From positions 124,001 to 188,000 of the forward strand of contig NZ_JAMBOQ010000001.1 of NCBI RefSeq assembly GCF_023715685.1: DNA of 64,000 nt. The letters are read 5' to 3'. Source of the stretch: Priestia aryabhattai (lineage in GTDB: Bacteria > Bacillota > Bacilli > Bacillales > Bacillaceae_H). Positions 17,472-26,291 of this stretch are shown here, piece after piece (the stretch's first letter is position 1; each line of letters starts with the position of its first letter). Made by a program: the position numbers and the translations under genes. Under the pieces are notes generated by a model that saw nothing but the letters and a program-made list of their open reading frames with translations, was not told the origin of the DNA and ran no database searches.

Positions 17472-17699
17472 TTGTTCATTTTAGTTAGAAACTCTTTGAT
17501 ATTAGCTGCTGGTTTTTATTTATCAGCGATCTTTTTACCTGAAGTATTGCATGTAAACGAAACTGTTTCTAAATATTTAATGGTAATACTTGCTGGCCTA
17601 TGGATTCTTAAATCACGAAATAAATGGTGGTTCAATATGGTTTCTGTCATTTTAGGGCTTATCATTTTATTAATTTCCCTTGAGATGACCATGCTATAA
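17472..17699 (+). CDS. Small two-to-three-helix membrane protein, 75 residues
   Basis: The start is TTG 17472, preceded by ACGGAGTG. The protein is mostly hydrophobic with spans at about 5-22, 34-46 and 53-72 and a positively charged loop KSRNKWW. A terminator follows at 17817-17851. No family recognised; possibly a spore or envelope membrane protein. Confidence 0.5.
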   Translation: MFILVRNSLILAAGFYLSAIFLPEVLHVNETVSKYLMVILAGLWILKSRNKWWFNMVSVILGLIILLISLEMTML

Positions 17700-17816
17700 A
17701 GGAGAGTGATGTATAAAAGGCAGTTTTTTCACTCATTCTTTCTCCATTCATATTGGTCATAAATACTGATAAATCAACAATGCATAAAATGCTGTATAAA
17801 AAATAAATTTATAAAG

Positions 17817-17851
17817 CAAACGAGGCCTTGTGTATCAAGGGCTCGTTTTTG
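17817..17851 (+). terminator. Hairpin terminator
   Basis: AAACGAGGCCTTG paired with CAAGGGCTCGTTT then T-rich sequence. Confidence 0.75.
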
Positions 17852-17859
17852 GTATGTGT

Positions 17860-18150
17860 ACCGGAAAGAGTGATTATGTTAACTATAATTGTATATCATA
17901 TACAGCCCAAAAATAGAAAAAACCACCTTAGAGTTAGGGAGAAGGTAGTTTTTTCTATGACGTAATTAGGTTTCATGAGTGATGCTTCATTGCATCTTGG
18001 GTAGTTTGCTCAAGCTATCAATAATCTATGTATCAAAAAGAAAAACTCCCTATTTCCGTAAGGAGTTTTTCTGATGTGTACATTATTCCGTTTTATTTGA
18101 TACTTTAAAGCATCTTGGGTAGTTTGCTCAAAATATTGCAGGTTATTCAT
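17860..18150 (+). repeat. Dispersed three-hairpin intergenic repeat, copy C (with duplicated third box)
   Basis: The longest copy: GTGATTATGTTAACTA, TTGTATATCATATACAGC, hairpin AGAAAAAACCACCTT/AAGGTAGTTTTTTCT, CATCTTGGGTAGTTTGCTC, AATAATCTATGTATCAAAA, hairpin AGAAAAACTCC/GGAGTTTTTCT. A second CATCTTGGGTAGTTTGCTC occurs at about 18113-18131, so part of the element is duplicated. Confidence 0.78.
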
Positions 18151-18162
18151 GAGAGGAAATTT

Positions 18163-18203
18163 AAAACAAGCTCAGGTCTAAAATTAGACTTGAGCTTGTT
18201 TTA
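18163..18203 (+). terminator. Long hairpin upstream of the DUF2935 gene
   Basis: AAAACAAGCTCAGGTCTAA pairs with TTAGACTTGAGCTTGTTTT (near-perfect 18-19 bp stem). It may be a terminator or the end of the repeat block. Confidence 0.6.
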
Positions 18204-18282
18204 ATGGGGCTTTACGCATGTTCAATCGTAAATCTGAATAATATGACAGTGAAGTTAACTTTTAATAGTAGGGGGAGTAATA

Positions 18283-19077
18283 ATGATCGATGGATTTGTA
18301 GAGAGGTCCTTAGATGAAATTCGTTTTTGGTCAAGGATTATGAAGGAACATTCTTTGTTTCTTAGATTAGGTTTTAGATGTGAGGATACGCAATTGATTC
18401 AGGAAGCAAATCAATTTTACCATCTGTTTGAACAAATAGAACAAAGAGCTCACTCATTTACCAGTCAAATTGATCCTGAACAAATGAAGAGATTTAATTC
18501 AGAAGTTCAACAAGCTGCTACTGGCATATTTGCTTTTAAGAGAAAAATTTTAGGGTTAATTTTAAATGGAAAAATGCAAGGAGCAAACAATTTTCCTCTC
18601 TTAGTTGATCACATTAGTAGAGAAGCTAATTATTTTAGAAAAAGACTAATTGAATTAAACGAAGGAAAATTGAAACCACTTGCCGATGCTATTATCAAAG
18701 AGAATGTATTCTTTTTAAGAATTATGGCTGATCATGCTAAATTCATAGGACATCTCCTTGATCCATCAGAAAGAAAACTAGTAGATATGGCTAGAAACTT
18801 TAGTAATGATTTTGATCAGTTGGTTTTTCAGGCTAGAGATTTAGATTCGATGAAACCACAGTCCCAAACCGTACCCCTCCTAGATCAATTCCTTGATGAG
18901 AATCGTGTTTCTGTAGCTTCTCTTCGGGATTTTAAGAAAACTGCGAGAGATTTAATTGAGGAATGTAGAATTAAAAGCATTATACACCCTCTTTTAGCAG
19001 ATCACACTTTTCGTGAAGCTGAAAGATTTCTTCATATCATTGATATGTTCGAGGCTAGCTTAAGAAACCAAGATTAA
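18283..19077 (+). CDS. DUF2935 family protein
   Basis: A 264-residue all-helical protein made of two similar halves, each with the family's helix containing FW/EHSLFLR-type residues (RFWSRIMKEHSLFLRLGFR near 14-32; NVFFLRIMADHAKFIGHLLD near 145-164). His and Glu placed on paired helices suggest a ferritin- or haemerythrin-like four-helix bundle, but metal binding is not proven for the family. ATG 18283 follows TAGGGGGAG. It is adjacent to a frameshifted CxxH/CxxC small gene, and the 5' part of a second DUF2935 gene is at 1-107. Confidence 0.85.
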   Translation: MIDGFVERSLDEIRFWSRIMKEHSLFLRLGFRCEDTQLIQEANQFYHLFEQIEQRAHSFTSQIDPEQMKRFNSEVQQAATGIFAFKRKILGLILNGKMQGANNFPLLVDHISREANYFRKRLIELNEGKLKPLADAIIKENVFFLRIMADHAKFIGHLLDPSERKLVDMARNFSNDFDQLVFQARDLDSMKPQSQTVPLLDQFLDENRVSVASLRDFKKTARDLIEECRIKSIIHPLLADHTFREAERFLHIIDMFEASLRNQD

Positions 19078-19100
19078 TCCTAATTTTTGAGAGAAATGAG

Positions 19101-19345
19101 ATGAAATATATGCTAGTGGTTTGTAAGGAACATGTTAAGGATGGTATTACACGCCTTGAGGTTCCTCATGAAAAAAAATTAGGGATTCTAAACTTACCTG
19201 TTCGTTTTGCAAAGAAGAAGCTATTTGTTTGACTATCGTTCTTAGCTTAGCTTCTAATGAACATAAAGTTATAAAGACGGCTATAAATCCTATAATGACA
19301 AAAAACATATTAGCTGATATCCCCTATACATCATTTTATTTTTGA
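19101..19345 (+). pseudogene. Small CxxH/CxxC-type gene with a frameshift in an A tract
   Basis: From ATG 19101 the frame reads MKYMLVVCKEHVKDGITRLE (a CxxH motif) and ends at TGA 19230-19232 after 43 residues. Adding one base in the eight-A run at 19171-19178 joins it in frame to LTCSFCKEEAICLTIV, a CxxC motif, and continues to TGA 19345. CxxH...CxxC is the signature of a family of very small Bacillaceae zinc-ribbon-like proteins. So this is either a real one-base deletion, programmed slippage on the A tract, or a sequencing error. It lies 24 bp after the DUF2935 gene, likely in one transcript. Confidence 0.6.
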
Positions 19346-19424
19346 AGTAATAACTATATAATAACATTTTTTCTATATTTTATATCTTAATGTTGTATAC
19401 ATTCTTAGGTAACATACTGTAGGA

Positions 19425-19458
19425 ATAAAAAGAGCAACCATAAAGGTTGCTCTTTTAA
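19425..19458. terminator. Bidirectional hairpin terminator
   Basis: AAAAAGAGCAACC/GGTTGCTCTTTT, between convergent genes. Confidence 0.75.
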
Positions 19459-19601
19459 AATATCGTTTTTATAGCTAGGTACACTGCAGCAATCGATGCA
19501 AGGACTATAAGTACATTTAAAATGCGATGTTGAGTAGCTAAGTGGTCTCGCTTCATTTCTGCACGAGTCAATGGTTTCTTTTCATCGTGATTTCCACTCA
19601 C
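19455..19601 (-). CDS. Small membrane protein, 48 residues (paralogue of 25608-25757)
   Basis: The start is GTG 19601 behind GGGAGATG. It has a charged N-terminal half (MSGNHDEKKPLTRAEMKRDH) then QHRILNVLIVLASIAAVYLA, a single membrane span. The product at 25608-25757 shares the pattern RxExxR, QH-x-(I/V)LN(V/I)L and a similarly placed span, so they form a small paralogous family. Cytosolic N-terminus likely by the positive-inside rule. Function unknown. Confidence 0.6.
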   Translation of the reverse strand: MSGNHDEKKPLTRAEMKRDHLATQHRILNVLIVLASIAAVYLAIKTIF

Positions 19602-19644
19602 TATGTTACATCTCCCATCTTATTTAGTTATTGGTTCCACTAAT

Positions 19645-20565
19645 TTAAGCAATAAGCTGATCGTCGTTAGCTGCTTCTTCCTTTTTTATTTTCCCTCTAC
19701 ATAAGATATAAAAAACACTAAAAGTAATAATCGACCAAATAAGGTTAGCTCCTGGCTCAGTGTTAGCTACCTTAAACAAACTTGGGATAGATCCGAAGAC
19801 AGAATCGTCCGTTGTAAGGAACAGAGCCAGAAACATATTATTTGCTGCATGTGCTCCAATGGTAATTTCTAAGCTTTTTGTTTTAATGGCGATATATGTA
19901 AGAGCAAAACCAGCTACAATGTAATCCAGTCCGACTAATATAATGGATATATTCATTTCAGGATTAGCAAAATGGCCTATGGAGAACATTAGTCCAACAA
20001 TAATGGCCAGTAAAATGGGGCGCTTCACTTTCTTACTCACCCATTGGAGAAGAAGTCCCCTAAAGAACAGTTCCTCCGTTGTTGTTTGAATAGGCACTAA
20101 TAAAAACGTAATAAGGATTAAGAAGATATACTCTTTCAGGCTTACGTGGTTCCATGAATAATCCGAATGGTTAAAAACAACATCAATTACTTGCCCAACG
20201 ATTAATAACATGCTAAAAGCTCCAAAGGACCATATTATTTTCTTGCAATTCACACGTTTATTAGAGGTTATTAATGATTTCATTTTTCTTTTATGAATGA
20301 AACGAATTCCGATCCACAAACCAAAAATCCAACATATGTAAACAATATGAGATAACAGAAAATCGAGATTAGCATTGATTCCTACAGCAATTCCACTATC
20401 AAAATCAAAGTATGATTTTCCACTTTCATCAGCTGCAACCATAACCATGTCAGCTATAATATAAATAATCGACCCTAATAGCATGAACGCAGAAGCCAGT
20501 ATCGTTGTGCTTAAATAACGCTTCCATCCATTTTTTCCTTCTTCCACATCTAGATAATTCTTCAT
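19645..20565 (-). CDS. CPBP-family (CAAX protease/Abi) intramembrane metalloprotease
   Basis: 306 residues, about eight membrane helices. The three CPBP motifs are visible: TTEELFFRGLLLQW (EExxxR, about residue 160), SIGHFANPE (FxxxH-type His, about 198) and IGAHAANNMF (HxxxN, about 242). These supply the glutamate and histidine metal ligands of the Rce1-like active site. Roles in the family include prenyl-protein processing, bacteriocin immunity and signalling; nothing adjacent indicates which. ATG 20565 follows AGGGAG. Convergent with the CxxH/CxxC region through the 19425 terminator. Confidence 0.88.
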   Translation of the reverse strand: MKNYLDVEEGKNGWKRYLSTTILASAFMLLGSIIYIIADMVMVAADESGKSYFDFDSGIAVGINANLDFLLSHIVYICWIFGLWIGIRFIHKRKMKSLITSNKRVNCKKIIWSFGAFSMLLIVGQVIDVVFNHSDYSWNHVSLKEYIFLILITFLLVPIQTTTEELFFRGLLLQWVSKKVKRPILLAIIVGLMFSIGHFANPEMNISIILVGLDYIVAGFALTYIAIKTKSLEITIGAHAANNMFLALFLTTDDSVFGSIPSLFKVANTEPGANLIWSIITFSVFYILCRGKIKKEEAANDDQLIA

Positions 20566-20824
20566 TTTATTCTTACTCCCTCAGCGTTCTCTTCTCAATC
20601 AAATATTTCTTCTCTACTTCGTTTTCATCCAGACGATGTATAAGTACCTACTCCACGTATTAGAACGAGAAGCCCTACAAATATTTCAAATACCGCTTAT
20701 TTTTGCTTTTTACCTTTGGAGATAAGCCAAGAGACTGACAATATCAGTAAAGCATCACCTTATTTATCCCCTGCATCTTCACACAGAGTTCTTTCTGCTT
20801 CTCTTACTTAGCTCATAAAAGCCG
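20566..20824 (-). pseudogene. Decayed membrane-protein remnant
   Basis: On the minus strand a frame with stops reads ALLILSVSWLISKGKKQK-stop-AVFEIFVGLLVLIRGVGT, two hydrophobic spans typical of a small membrane protein. No start or ribosome site. The family cannot be told; it could be unrelated noise, but the composition is coding-like. Confidence 0.3.
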
Positions 20825-20983
20825 TTAAAAAACAGCTTTTTCTGAAAGAAGACTAGACAGCAAGTCATCTTTAACAGTTATGTCTTGCTCATATGTGCCA
20901 GCATACACATAATTCTGCAGAAAGTACTTGCTACTCAAGAATATATATCCTAGAACAACTAAAATAAATATTTTTTTCCACAT
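20825..20983 (-). CDS. Small membrane-anchored protein, 52 residues
   Basis: ATG 20983 follows GGTGAGGAAA. The protein has an N-terminal hydrophobic anchor (MWKKIFILVVLGYIFLSSKY) and a soluble acidic tail (VYAGTYEQDITVKDDLLSSL). The 3' end overlaps a hairpin AAAAGCTGTTTTTTAACGGCTTTT that probably ends the transcript. It may be an exported or membrane-tethered peptide. Not recognised. Confidence 0.5.
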   Translation of the reverse strand: MWKKIFILVVLGYIFLSSKYFLQNYVYAGTYEQDITVKDDLLSSLLSEKAVF

Positions 20984-21436
20984 TTTCCTCACCTTTTTAT
21001 TCAAACTTTTACCCTCATGACTGTTACCACAACACCTAAGGGTTTATCCATAAACAACTTTTTTAGTTTTTAAATTAGCCACCAACTTATATAACACTAC
21101 AAAAATGTATATAAGTTACAATAATATTACATTATTATTACAAATATAACAACAATATTATAACTAAGAAAAATAGGATAATCAATATGAAGTGCCTAGT
21201 AAAATAGATAAAATCACTAGATTAATATCATACATATAAATAAATCAAAAGCATGTTGGAAAAAAAGGGCTTGTTGTCCGGCAGGAATATTTTAAAAAAC
21301 AAAAAGAGCAAACTCCCTATCATTAGGAGTTTGCTTCTTTTATTTAAATCTTAGATGGGAATTTTCATAACTTTTTTCGTCTCTTTTAGTATTGAGATAA
21401 TACATTTTAAGACGATAGTTAAGGTACAACATTACC
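20984..21436. other. AT-rich intergenic region with one terminator
   Basis: No gene is seen. A hairpin at 21299-21341 (GAGCAAACTCC/GGAGTTTGCTTC) is nearly identical over about 25 bases to one at 28308-28349. Confidence 0.5.
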
Positions 21437-22059
21437 TTAATATGGCTCTTCAAGAAGTACCCAAAGAACTTCTATCTCAAAATCTAGTTGAAGTACAGGT
21501 TTGGTAAATCCGCTAGGGACAAATTCCAAATCGTTGGAGAAGCCACCATGTAGAGTATTACTTATTTCAATTGTATGATCTGAATTCATAATTTCCACAG
21601 GTGTTTTATGAAATACCTTACCTACAACATGATAGCATCCAATATATGTATGTAGTGCATTTTCTTGAGGGTCAAAATGTGATAAGTGATTACTATGTAG
21701 TTATCTATGTCCCAGAAACTTATAACTTCACTTATTGATGTATGCCACTCGTTCGACCAAGCAGATTGAATAAAGTTTAAATAATCAAACCCTGATAAAT
21801 TAGTATCAAACCATCGGACTGTCTCATAATAAAACAATTTCTGTTTACTTTCTAATAAAGTTAAGGTTTTGCTACCTTCTTGAATTAAAATAGAACCTTC
21901 AGGCTCCTTTCTAAGACCACTTATTGTTCTTAATAAAGTTGTTTTCCCACTACCATTTCTAGCAGATAAACCATATACAGTACATTTTTCCAGGTCTATA
22001 TTAGCTTCATAGAGTAATACTTCTCTTGTAGTCATACTCAAGTTTCTTATTTCCGACAT
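21437..22059 (-). pseudogene. ABC-transporter ATPase fragment fused to the tail of another gene
   Basis: ATG 22059 starts an ABC ATPase N-terminus: a Walker A variant GLSARNGSGKTTLLRTISGL at about residues 30-49 and Q-loop-region sequence, ending at FWDIDNY. No signature (LSGGQ) or Walker B follows. After that point the annotated frame is junk to 21622, while another frame continues to TAA 21437 as HLSHFDPQENALHTYIG, then KTPVEIMNSDHTIEISNTLH and VPSGFTKPVLQLDFEIEVLW, a different protein's C-terminus. A deletion therefore joined two genes out of frame. No ribosome site of note precedes the start. Confidence 0.65.
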
Positions 22060-22149
22060 TGTTTATTTTTATAAATATTAATTAAAAATTAAGTATAGTA
22101 TATTAAATCAAAATGGTAAAATTCCAAAGAAATTAATTTGATTTTTCTA

Positions 22150-22335
22150 ATAAAAAAACAAAAAAAAAGAAGGATAAACCCTTTCTCTTTTTACTGTATA
22201 ATCATCTAAGCTTATATACTCTTTTTCATCCCACATCGGGCCATTCTCGTAAAAAACACCACCTTTTACAGAACTTTTGAAGGAAGCTAGATTGCAATTT
22301 TCACATCGCCTGCTTACTGCATTAGGTTAATAGTA
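22150..22335 (-). pseudogene. Startless zinc-ribbon-like fragment
   Basis: A minus-strand frame reads SRRCENCNLASFKSSVKGGV, then FYENGPMWDEKEYISLDDY, ending at a TAG in an AT-rich tract. It has a CxxC pair and coding-like composition but no start codon or ribosome site. Probably a gene remnant. Confidence 0.3.
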
Positions 22336-22381
22336 AGTAGTGAGATAAGAGGTATGTTATTTCTGATTTTTCAATTTTTTA

Positions 22382-22410
22382 TTGACAAGCTAAGAAAACA
22401 GGTGTAATCT
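22382..22410 (+). promoter_or_regulatory. Sigma-A promoter of the SAM-riboswitch gene
   Basis: TTGACA (22382-22387) and TAATCT (22405-22410) with a 17-bp spacer, about 26 bp before the riboswitch. Confidence 0.75.
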
Positions 22411-22435
22411 TTTTTCTAGTTAATTAAATTGAATA

Positions 22436-22538
22436 TTCTTATCTCGAGAGGTGGAGGGACTGGCCCTAGGAAGCCTCGGCAACAGACTGTTAAAGTACTG
22501 TGCCAATTCCAGTAGCAATTTGCTTGAAGATAAGAAGA
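22436..22538 (+). promoter_or_regulatory. SAM-I (S-box) riboswitch
   Basis: Shows the conserved core: P1 strand TTCTTATCTC, then AGAGGTGGAGGGACTGGCCC, GGCAACAGACTG, GTGCCAATTCCAG(T)AGC, and GCTTGAAGATAAGAAG closing P1. In S-box genes, bound S-adenosylmethionine stabilises the aptamer and lets the downstream terminator form, turning the gene off when methionine/SAM is plentiful. The terminator is at 22557-22594. Confidence 0.95.
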
Positions 22539-22556
22539 GAACCGATAATGATCATT

Positions 22557-22594
22557 AACCTCTTCTTATTTTTAAGAAGAGGTTTTTTATTTTG
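22557..22594 (+). terminator. Riboswitch-controlled terminator
   Basis: AACCTCTTCTTA/TAAGAAGAGGTT hairpin plus a T tract, directly after the aptamer. The 5' arm can alternatively pair with the P1 3' strand (GATAAGAAGAG) as antiterminator. Confidence 0.9.
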
Positions 22595-22617
22595 AAAAGA
22601 AAGAAGGAAACAAAACC

Positions 22618-23745
22618 ATGACAAAGACATTAGTGAAGGCTCCATTTAAAGCTGATCACGTAGGCAGCTTTTTAAGAACAACTCCCCTTAAAGAAGCAAG
22701 AGAAGCGTATGTGAATGGGAGAATCAATAAGGCTGATTTAAAATCTGTAGAGGACAAAGAAATTGAAAAACTTGTTCAGAAACAAATTGAAGTTGGGCTT
22801 AAATCCATCACAGATGGTGAATTTAGGCGCTCATGGTGGCATTTGGACTTTTTATCAGGCTTAGAAGGCGTAGAAGAGTTTGAAACAGAATACATCAGTC
22901 AATTCAAAGGAGCAAAAACAAAAAATAAAGCGATTAAAGTAGTAGGTAAAGTGGACTTCAATCACCATTATATGCTAGAACACTTTACGTTTTTAAAAGA
23001 AGCTGTCGAACAACATGGTGATGAAAGCCAAGTTGCTAAATTCTCTATTCCAAGCCCCAACATGTTATTTACTCGAATTCAAGAAGATACATATTACAAT
23101 GGGAACAGAGAGGAGTTTTATCATGATACTGTAGCTGCTTATCAAAAGGCCATTCAAGCCTTTTACGATGCAGGTTGCCGTTATCTACAATTAGATGATA
23201 CTTCTTGGATTGATTTTGTTTCTGAAGAACGTATAAATGCAGTTGTTGAGAAGCTTGGTATGGATGTAAAAGACATTATTGATACAAGAGTAAGTTGCTT
23301 AAATGATGCTATTTCCAAAAAGCCTGAAGATATGCTCATTACTATGCATATTTGTCGTGGAAACTTCAGATCTACGTATATCACAAGTGGTGGCTATGAT
23401 ACTATATCTGATGCAATCTTTGCTAACTTACATGTAGATGGACTTTTCCTTGAATATGATGATAAGCGTTCAGGTGATTTTGAACCATTAAAAAACTTTA
23501 CACATAACAATAAAACAGTTGTGCTAGGATTAGTAACATCTAAATTCCCTACACTAGAAGATGCTGAGATTATTAAGCGAAGAATCCAAGAAGCAAGTCA
23601 GTATGTTCCTCTAGATAACTTGTCATTGAGTCCACAATGTGGCTTTGCAAGTACAGAAGAAGGAAACGAATTAACAGAAGAAGAGCAATGGAATAAAATT
23701 AAGCACGTAATTCAAATTGCTCAAGATGTCTGGGGAGATAACTAA
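22618..23745 (+). CDS. yxjG: MetE C-terminal-like methyltransferase (YxjG/YxjH type)
   Basis: 375 residues equivalent to the C-terminal catalytic half of cobalamin-independent methionine synthase. Family marks: FKADHVGSFLRT at the N-terminus, TDGEFRRSWWHLDF, LQLDDTSWIDF, and zinc ligands in MHICRGNFRS and SPQCGFAS. B. subtilis YxjG and YxjH have this length and are also under S-box control, so a role in methionine synthesis or recycling by methyl transfer to homocysteine (zinc-dependent thiol activation) is likely; the methyl donor is not established. ATG 22618 is preceded by AAGAAGGAAAC. Single gene behind the SAM riboswitch; terminator at 23828. Confidence 0.9.
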   Translation: MTKTLVKAPFKADHVGSFLRTTPLKEAREAYVNGRINKADLKSVEDKEIEKLVQKQIEVGLKSITDGEFRRSWWHLDFLSGLEGVEEFETEYISQFKGAKTKNKAIKVVGKVDFNHHYMLEHFTFLKEAVEQHGDESQVAKFSIPSPNMLFTRIQEDTYYNGNREEFYHDTVAAYQKAIQAFYDAGCRYLQLDDTSWIDFVSEERINAVVEKLGMDVKDIIDTRVSCLNDAISKKPEDMLITMHICRGNFRSTYITSGGYDTISDAIFANLHVDGLFLEYDDKRSGDFEPLKNFTHNNKTVVLGLVTSKFPTLEDAEIIKRRIQEASQYVPLDNLSLSPQCGFASTEEGNELTEEEQWNKIKHVIQIAQDVWGDN

Positions 23746-23827
23746 AGAGTGATATTTTTTTCTTAATTGTACATAAGGAGTATTCTGGATGTTTTGAAGT
23801 ATGGTAAAGAGAAGAAACTTATAAATA

Positions 23828-23866
23828 GAAAAAGGATGACAAGTATACTTGTCATCCTTTTTCTTT
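23828..23866. terminator. Bidirectional terminator
   Basis: Perfect stem AAAAAGGATGACAAG/CTTGTCATCCTTTTT between convergent genes. Confidence 0.85.
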
Positions 23867-23919
23867 ATAAAGCATAAATACTCATGATAGTAGAGATATA
23901 AACATTCTATTGAATCGTT

Positions 23920-25368
23920 TTACCCATGCGCCTTCTGTTCAACATTGACTCTTTTGATAAAAAATGAGATGACTAGCCCAACAATTGCAACAATGATCGC
24001 AAAGATGAAAGCATGTTGAACACCGTTGGTAAAGGCAAGAACTTGATTTAATGGATCCATTTTGTCTGATACTGTCTCAAGGAAGCTTCTTGAACCCGAT
24101 GAGAGAATGGAGATCCCAACAGCTGTTCCAATTGCACCAGAAACCTGCTGTAAGGTGTTCATAATCGCTGTTCCATGCGGATACAGCTCAGGTGGAAGCT
24201 GGTTTAATCCATTTGTTTGAGCTGGCATCATAATCATCGAAATTGCTATCATAAGCGCAATGTGTAATCCAACAATAAACCCTGTTGAAGTTTCCAGCGT
24301 TACGGTTGAGAAACCATACATTGTGCCCGCTACAATCACAAGTCCAGGGATAACTAACCATTTTGGACCAAAGCGGTCAAATAATCCGCCCATAACTGGT
24401 GAAAGAATTCCGTTAATAACTCCTCCAGGAAGAAGCATTAGACCAGCGGCAAAGGTTGATAAAGCTAATGATGTCTGTAAGTACAAGGGTAAAATCACCA
24501 TCGCAGACAGCAGTACCATCATGCAGACTAGAATTAATAGAAGACCAATTGTAAACATTGGATACTTAAAGGCTTTAAGGTCTAACATTGGCTCTTTCAT
24601 CTTCGTTTGACGAATAGAGAATGCAACTAATGCAATAACTCCTATCACAATAGCTAGAACAACGTGTAAGCTTCCCCACCCTCCACCTTCTCCAGCGCTA
24701 CTAAATCCGAATACGATTCCTCCAAAACCTATTGTTGAAAGAACAACAGAAATAATATCGATTTTTGGCTTTGTTGGTGTGGTAACGTTCTGCATAAAGA
24801 AAGCCCCAAATACTAAAGCAACAAATAAGAGTGGAAGTGAAATCCAGAAAATCCAGTGCCATGTTAGTGTTTTTAAGATTAAGCCTGATACTGTTGGTCC
24901 AACAGCTGGCGCAAACATAATAACAAGGCCGATAATACCCATTGACTTTCCACGTTTATGTGGTGGAATAATGACAAGGATAGTGTTAAACATAAGCGGT
25001 AAAAGCAAAGCAGTTCCCACGGCTTGAACTACACGGGCAATCATTAGTACACCAAACGTTGGTGCGATAGCTGCAATAAATGTTCCAATGATAGAGCAGA
25101 TCAGAGATGCTATAAAAAGTTGTCTGGTCGTAAACCGTTGAAGAATAAAACCTGAAATAGGTACCAGAATTCCTAATGTTAACAGGTATCCTGTTGTCAG
25201 CCATTGTGCGGTTGTTTCGTGAATGCCAAATCCAGAAATTAGCTCTTTTAATGCCATATTTAAAGCTGTTTCACTAAATAAACCGATAAACCCGGCAATA
25301 AGAAACGATGTAATAATCGGCAGCGCTTTGATGTTAGAGCTTTCGGCTACTGTTTGTTGATTACTCAT
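23920..25368 (-). CDS. DHA2-family multidrug MFS exporter (14 helices)
   Basis: 482 residues with 14 predicted membrane helices. Motif-A-like loop ISGFILQRFTTRQLF after helix 2 and the antiporter motif C (GLVIMFAPAVGPTVSG) in helix 5 mark the drug:H+ antiporter-2 (EmrB/QacA/LmrB) group. It resembles Bacillus LmrB/MdtP-type exporters in length and opening (ETALNMALKELISGFGI). The exact substrate is not predictable. ATG 25368 follows a GGGAGGAAGA site. No TetR/MarR-type regulator is adjacent. Confidence 0.87.
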   Translation of the reverse strand: MSNQQTVAESSNIKALPIITSFLIAGFIGLFSETALNMALKELISGFGIHETTAQWLTTGYLLTLGILVPISGFILQRFTTRQLFIASLICSIIGTFIAAIAPTFGVLMIARVVQAVGTALLLPLMFNTILVIIPPHKRGKSMGIIGLVIMFAPAVGPTVSGLILKTLTWHWIFWISLPLLFVALVFGAFFMQNVTTPTKPKIDIISVVLSTIGFGGIVFGFSSAGEGGGWGSLHVVLAIVIGVIALVAFSIRQTKMKEPMLDLKAFKYPMFTIGLLLILVCMMVLLSAMVILPLYLQTSLALSTFAAGLMLLPGGVINGILSPVMGGLFDRFGPKWLVIPGLVIVAGTMYGFSTVTLETSTGFIVGLHIALMIAISMIMMPAQTNGLNQLPPELYPHGTAIMNTLQQVSGAIGTAVGISILSSGSRSFLETVSDKMDPLNQVLAFTNGVQHAFIFAIIVAIVGLVISFFIKRVNVEQKAHG

Positions 25369-25572
25369 ATTAAATTGTCTTCCTCCCTTTTACATGCTCT
25401 TTTTACACGTTAATAAATAAGGTTAAAGCAGCATTTGTCCATAGCTTGAGATAATTCACTAAGAGTCTCTCTTTTCGGTGAACGTTTTTTAGAAAGAGTC
25501 TATTTTAAATTAAGACTTATGCTTTTCTTTCAATAGTTCTTCTTTACTCGCCATTTTAAATCTCTATGAGAG

Positions 25573-25607
25573 AAAAACTTGACTGCCTTCAACTTAATGG
25601 AGTTTTT
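25573..25607 (-). terminator. Terminator of the small gene at 25608
   Basis: AAAAACT...AGTTTTT hairpin immediately 3' of the minus-strand small gene. Confidence 0.5.
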
Positions 25608-25757
25608 CTATCTTAATGATAAGTTGATTAGTAGACACACAATGCATATCGATACGAAGATTAGTAATATGTTTAAGACATTATGTTGACTAAGCTTTTG
25701 CTTTCTCTTCCGTTTTGACCGGATTGCTTTTTGTCTTCTAAGTTCGCTTCTTTCCAT
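25608..25757 (-). CDS. Small membrane protein, 49 residues (paralogue of 19455-19601)
   Basis: ATG 25757 follows GAGAGAGG. Very basic N-terminal half (MERSELRRQKAIRSKRKRKQ) then SQHNVLNILLIFVSICIVCL, one membrane span. It matches the protein at 19455-19601 in layout and in the QH-(x)-LN-(x)-L junction. Likely N-in orientation. Function unknown; the strong positive charge could bind nucleic acid or membranes. Confidence 0.6.
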   Translation of the reverse strand: MERSELRRQKAIRSKRKRKQKLSQHNVLNILLIFVSICIVCLLINLSLR

Positions 25758-26291
25758 AGTTACCTCTCTCTCCATTTCATTTCTAAATTAGCTTTAGAAA
25801 TTTTCGTATGTAAACTAGTTCCCGTTGATATATGGGCTTTTTCAATAAGCAAGATAAAACGAAATAGAACTAAAAAAACGAAAAGAGGAAAGGCACATGT
25901 TTATACCGTTCCCCTTCACAAAGGAAAAATGAATTCCACTTTGTATACCAAGAATATTGTAACACAACTATAAGTACCGTTTCTATCTAAAATATACTAA
26001 ATAACAATAACTATATACCTACTTCGGTCCTCTTGTGACAATTGAAAGTTGTTACTGTTAAGCATATTATGTATTTTATTCTTTTGATATGAAACATATA
26101 TCATCTTAAAATGCAGGAATAAATATTATTTTTTAGGGCAAACTAAAACTATAGGACCCCCAATCCCTTATATTCCTTTAAGTATATGTTTTTTAGAAAA
26201 GCTACTCAAATGAGTAGCTTTTTTCTTTTCAAACAAAACGAGCATCGATTAGCCCACTTAACCTCATCTTATTCTTTAACTTAATATGTCA
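25758..26291. other. Intergenic region with one terminator
   Basis: A hairpin AAAAGCTACTC/GAGTAGCTTTT with T tract is at 26196-26231. Open frames here lack ribosome sites. No gene is seen. Confidence 0.45.

Noticed and set aside
25731-25973. Plus-strand open frame opposite the 49-residue gene
   Set aside because: Antisense to a gene with better start signals; basic, low-complexity product.
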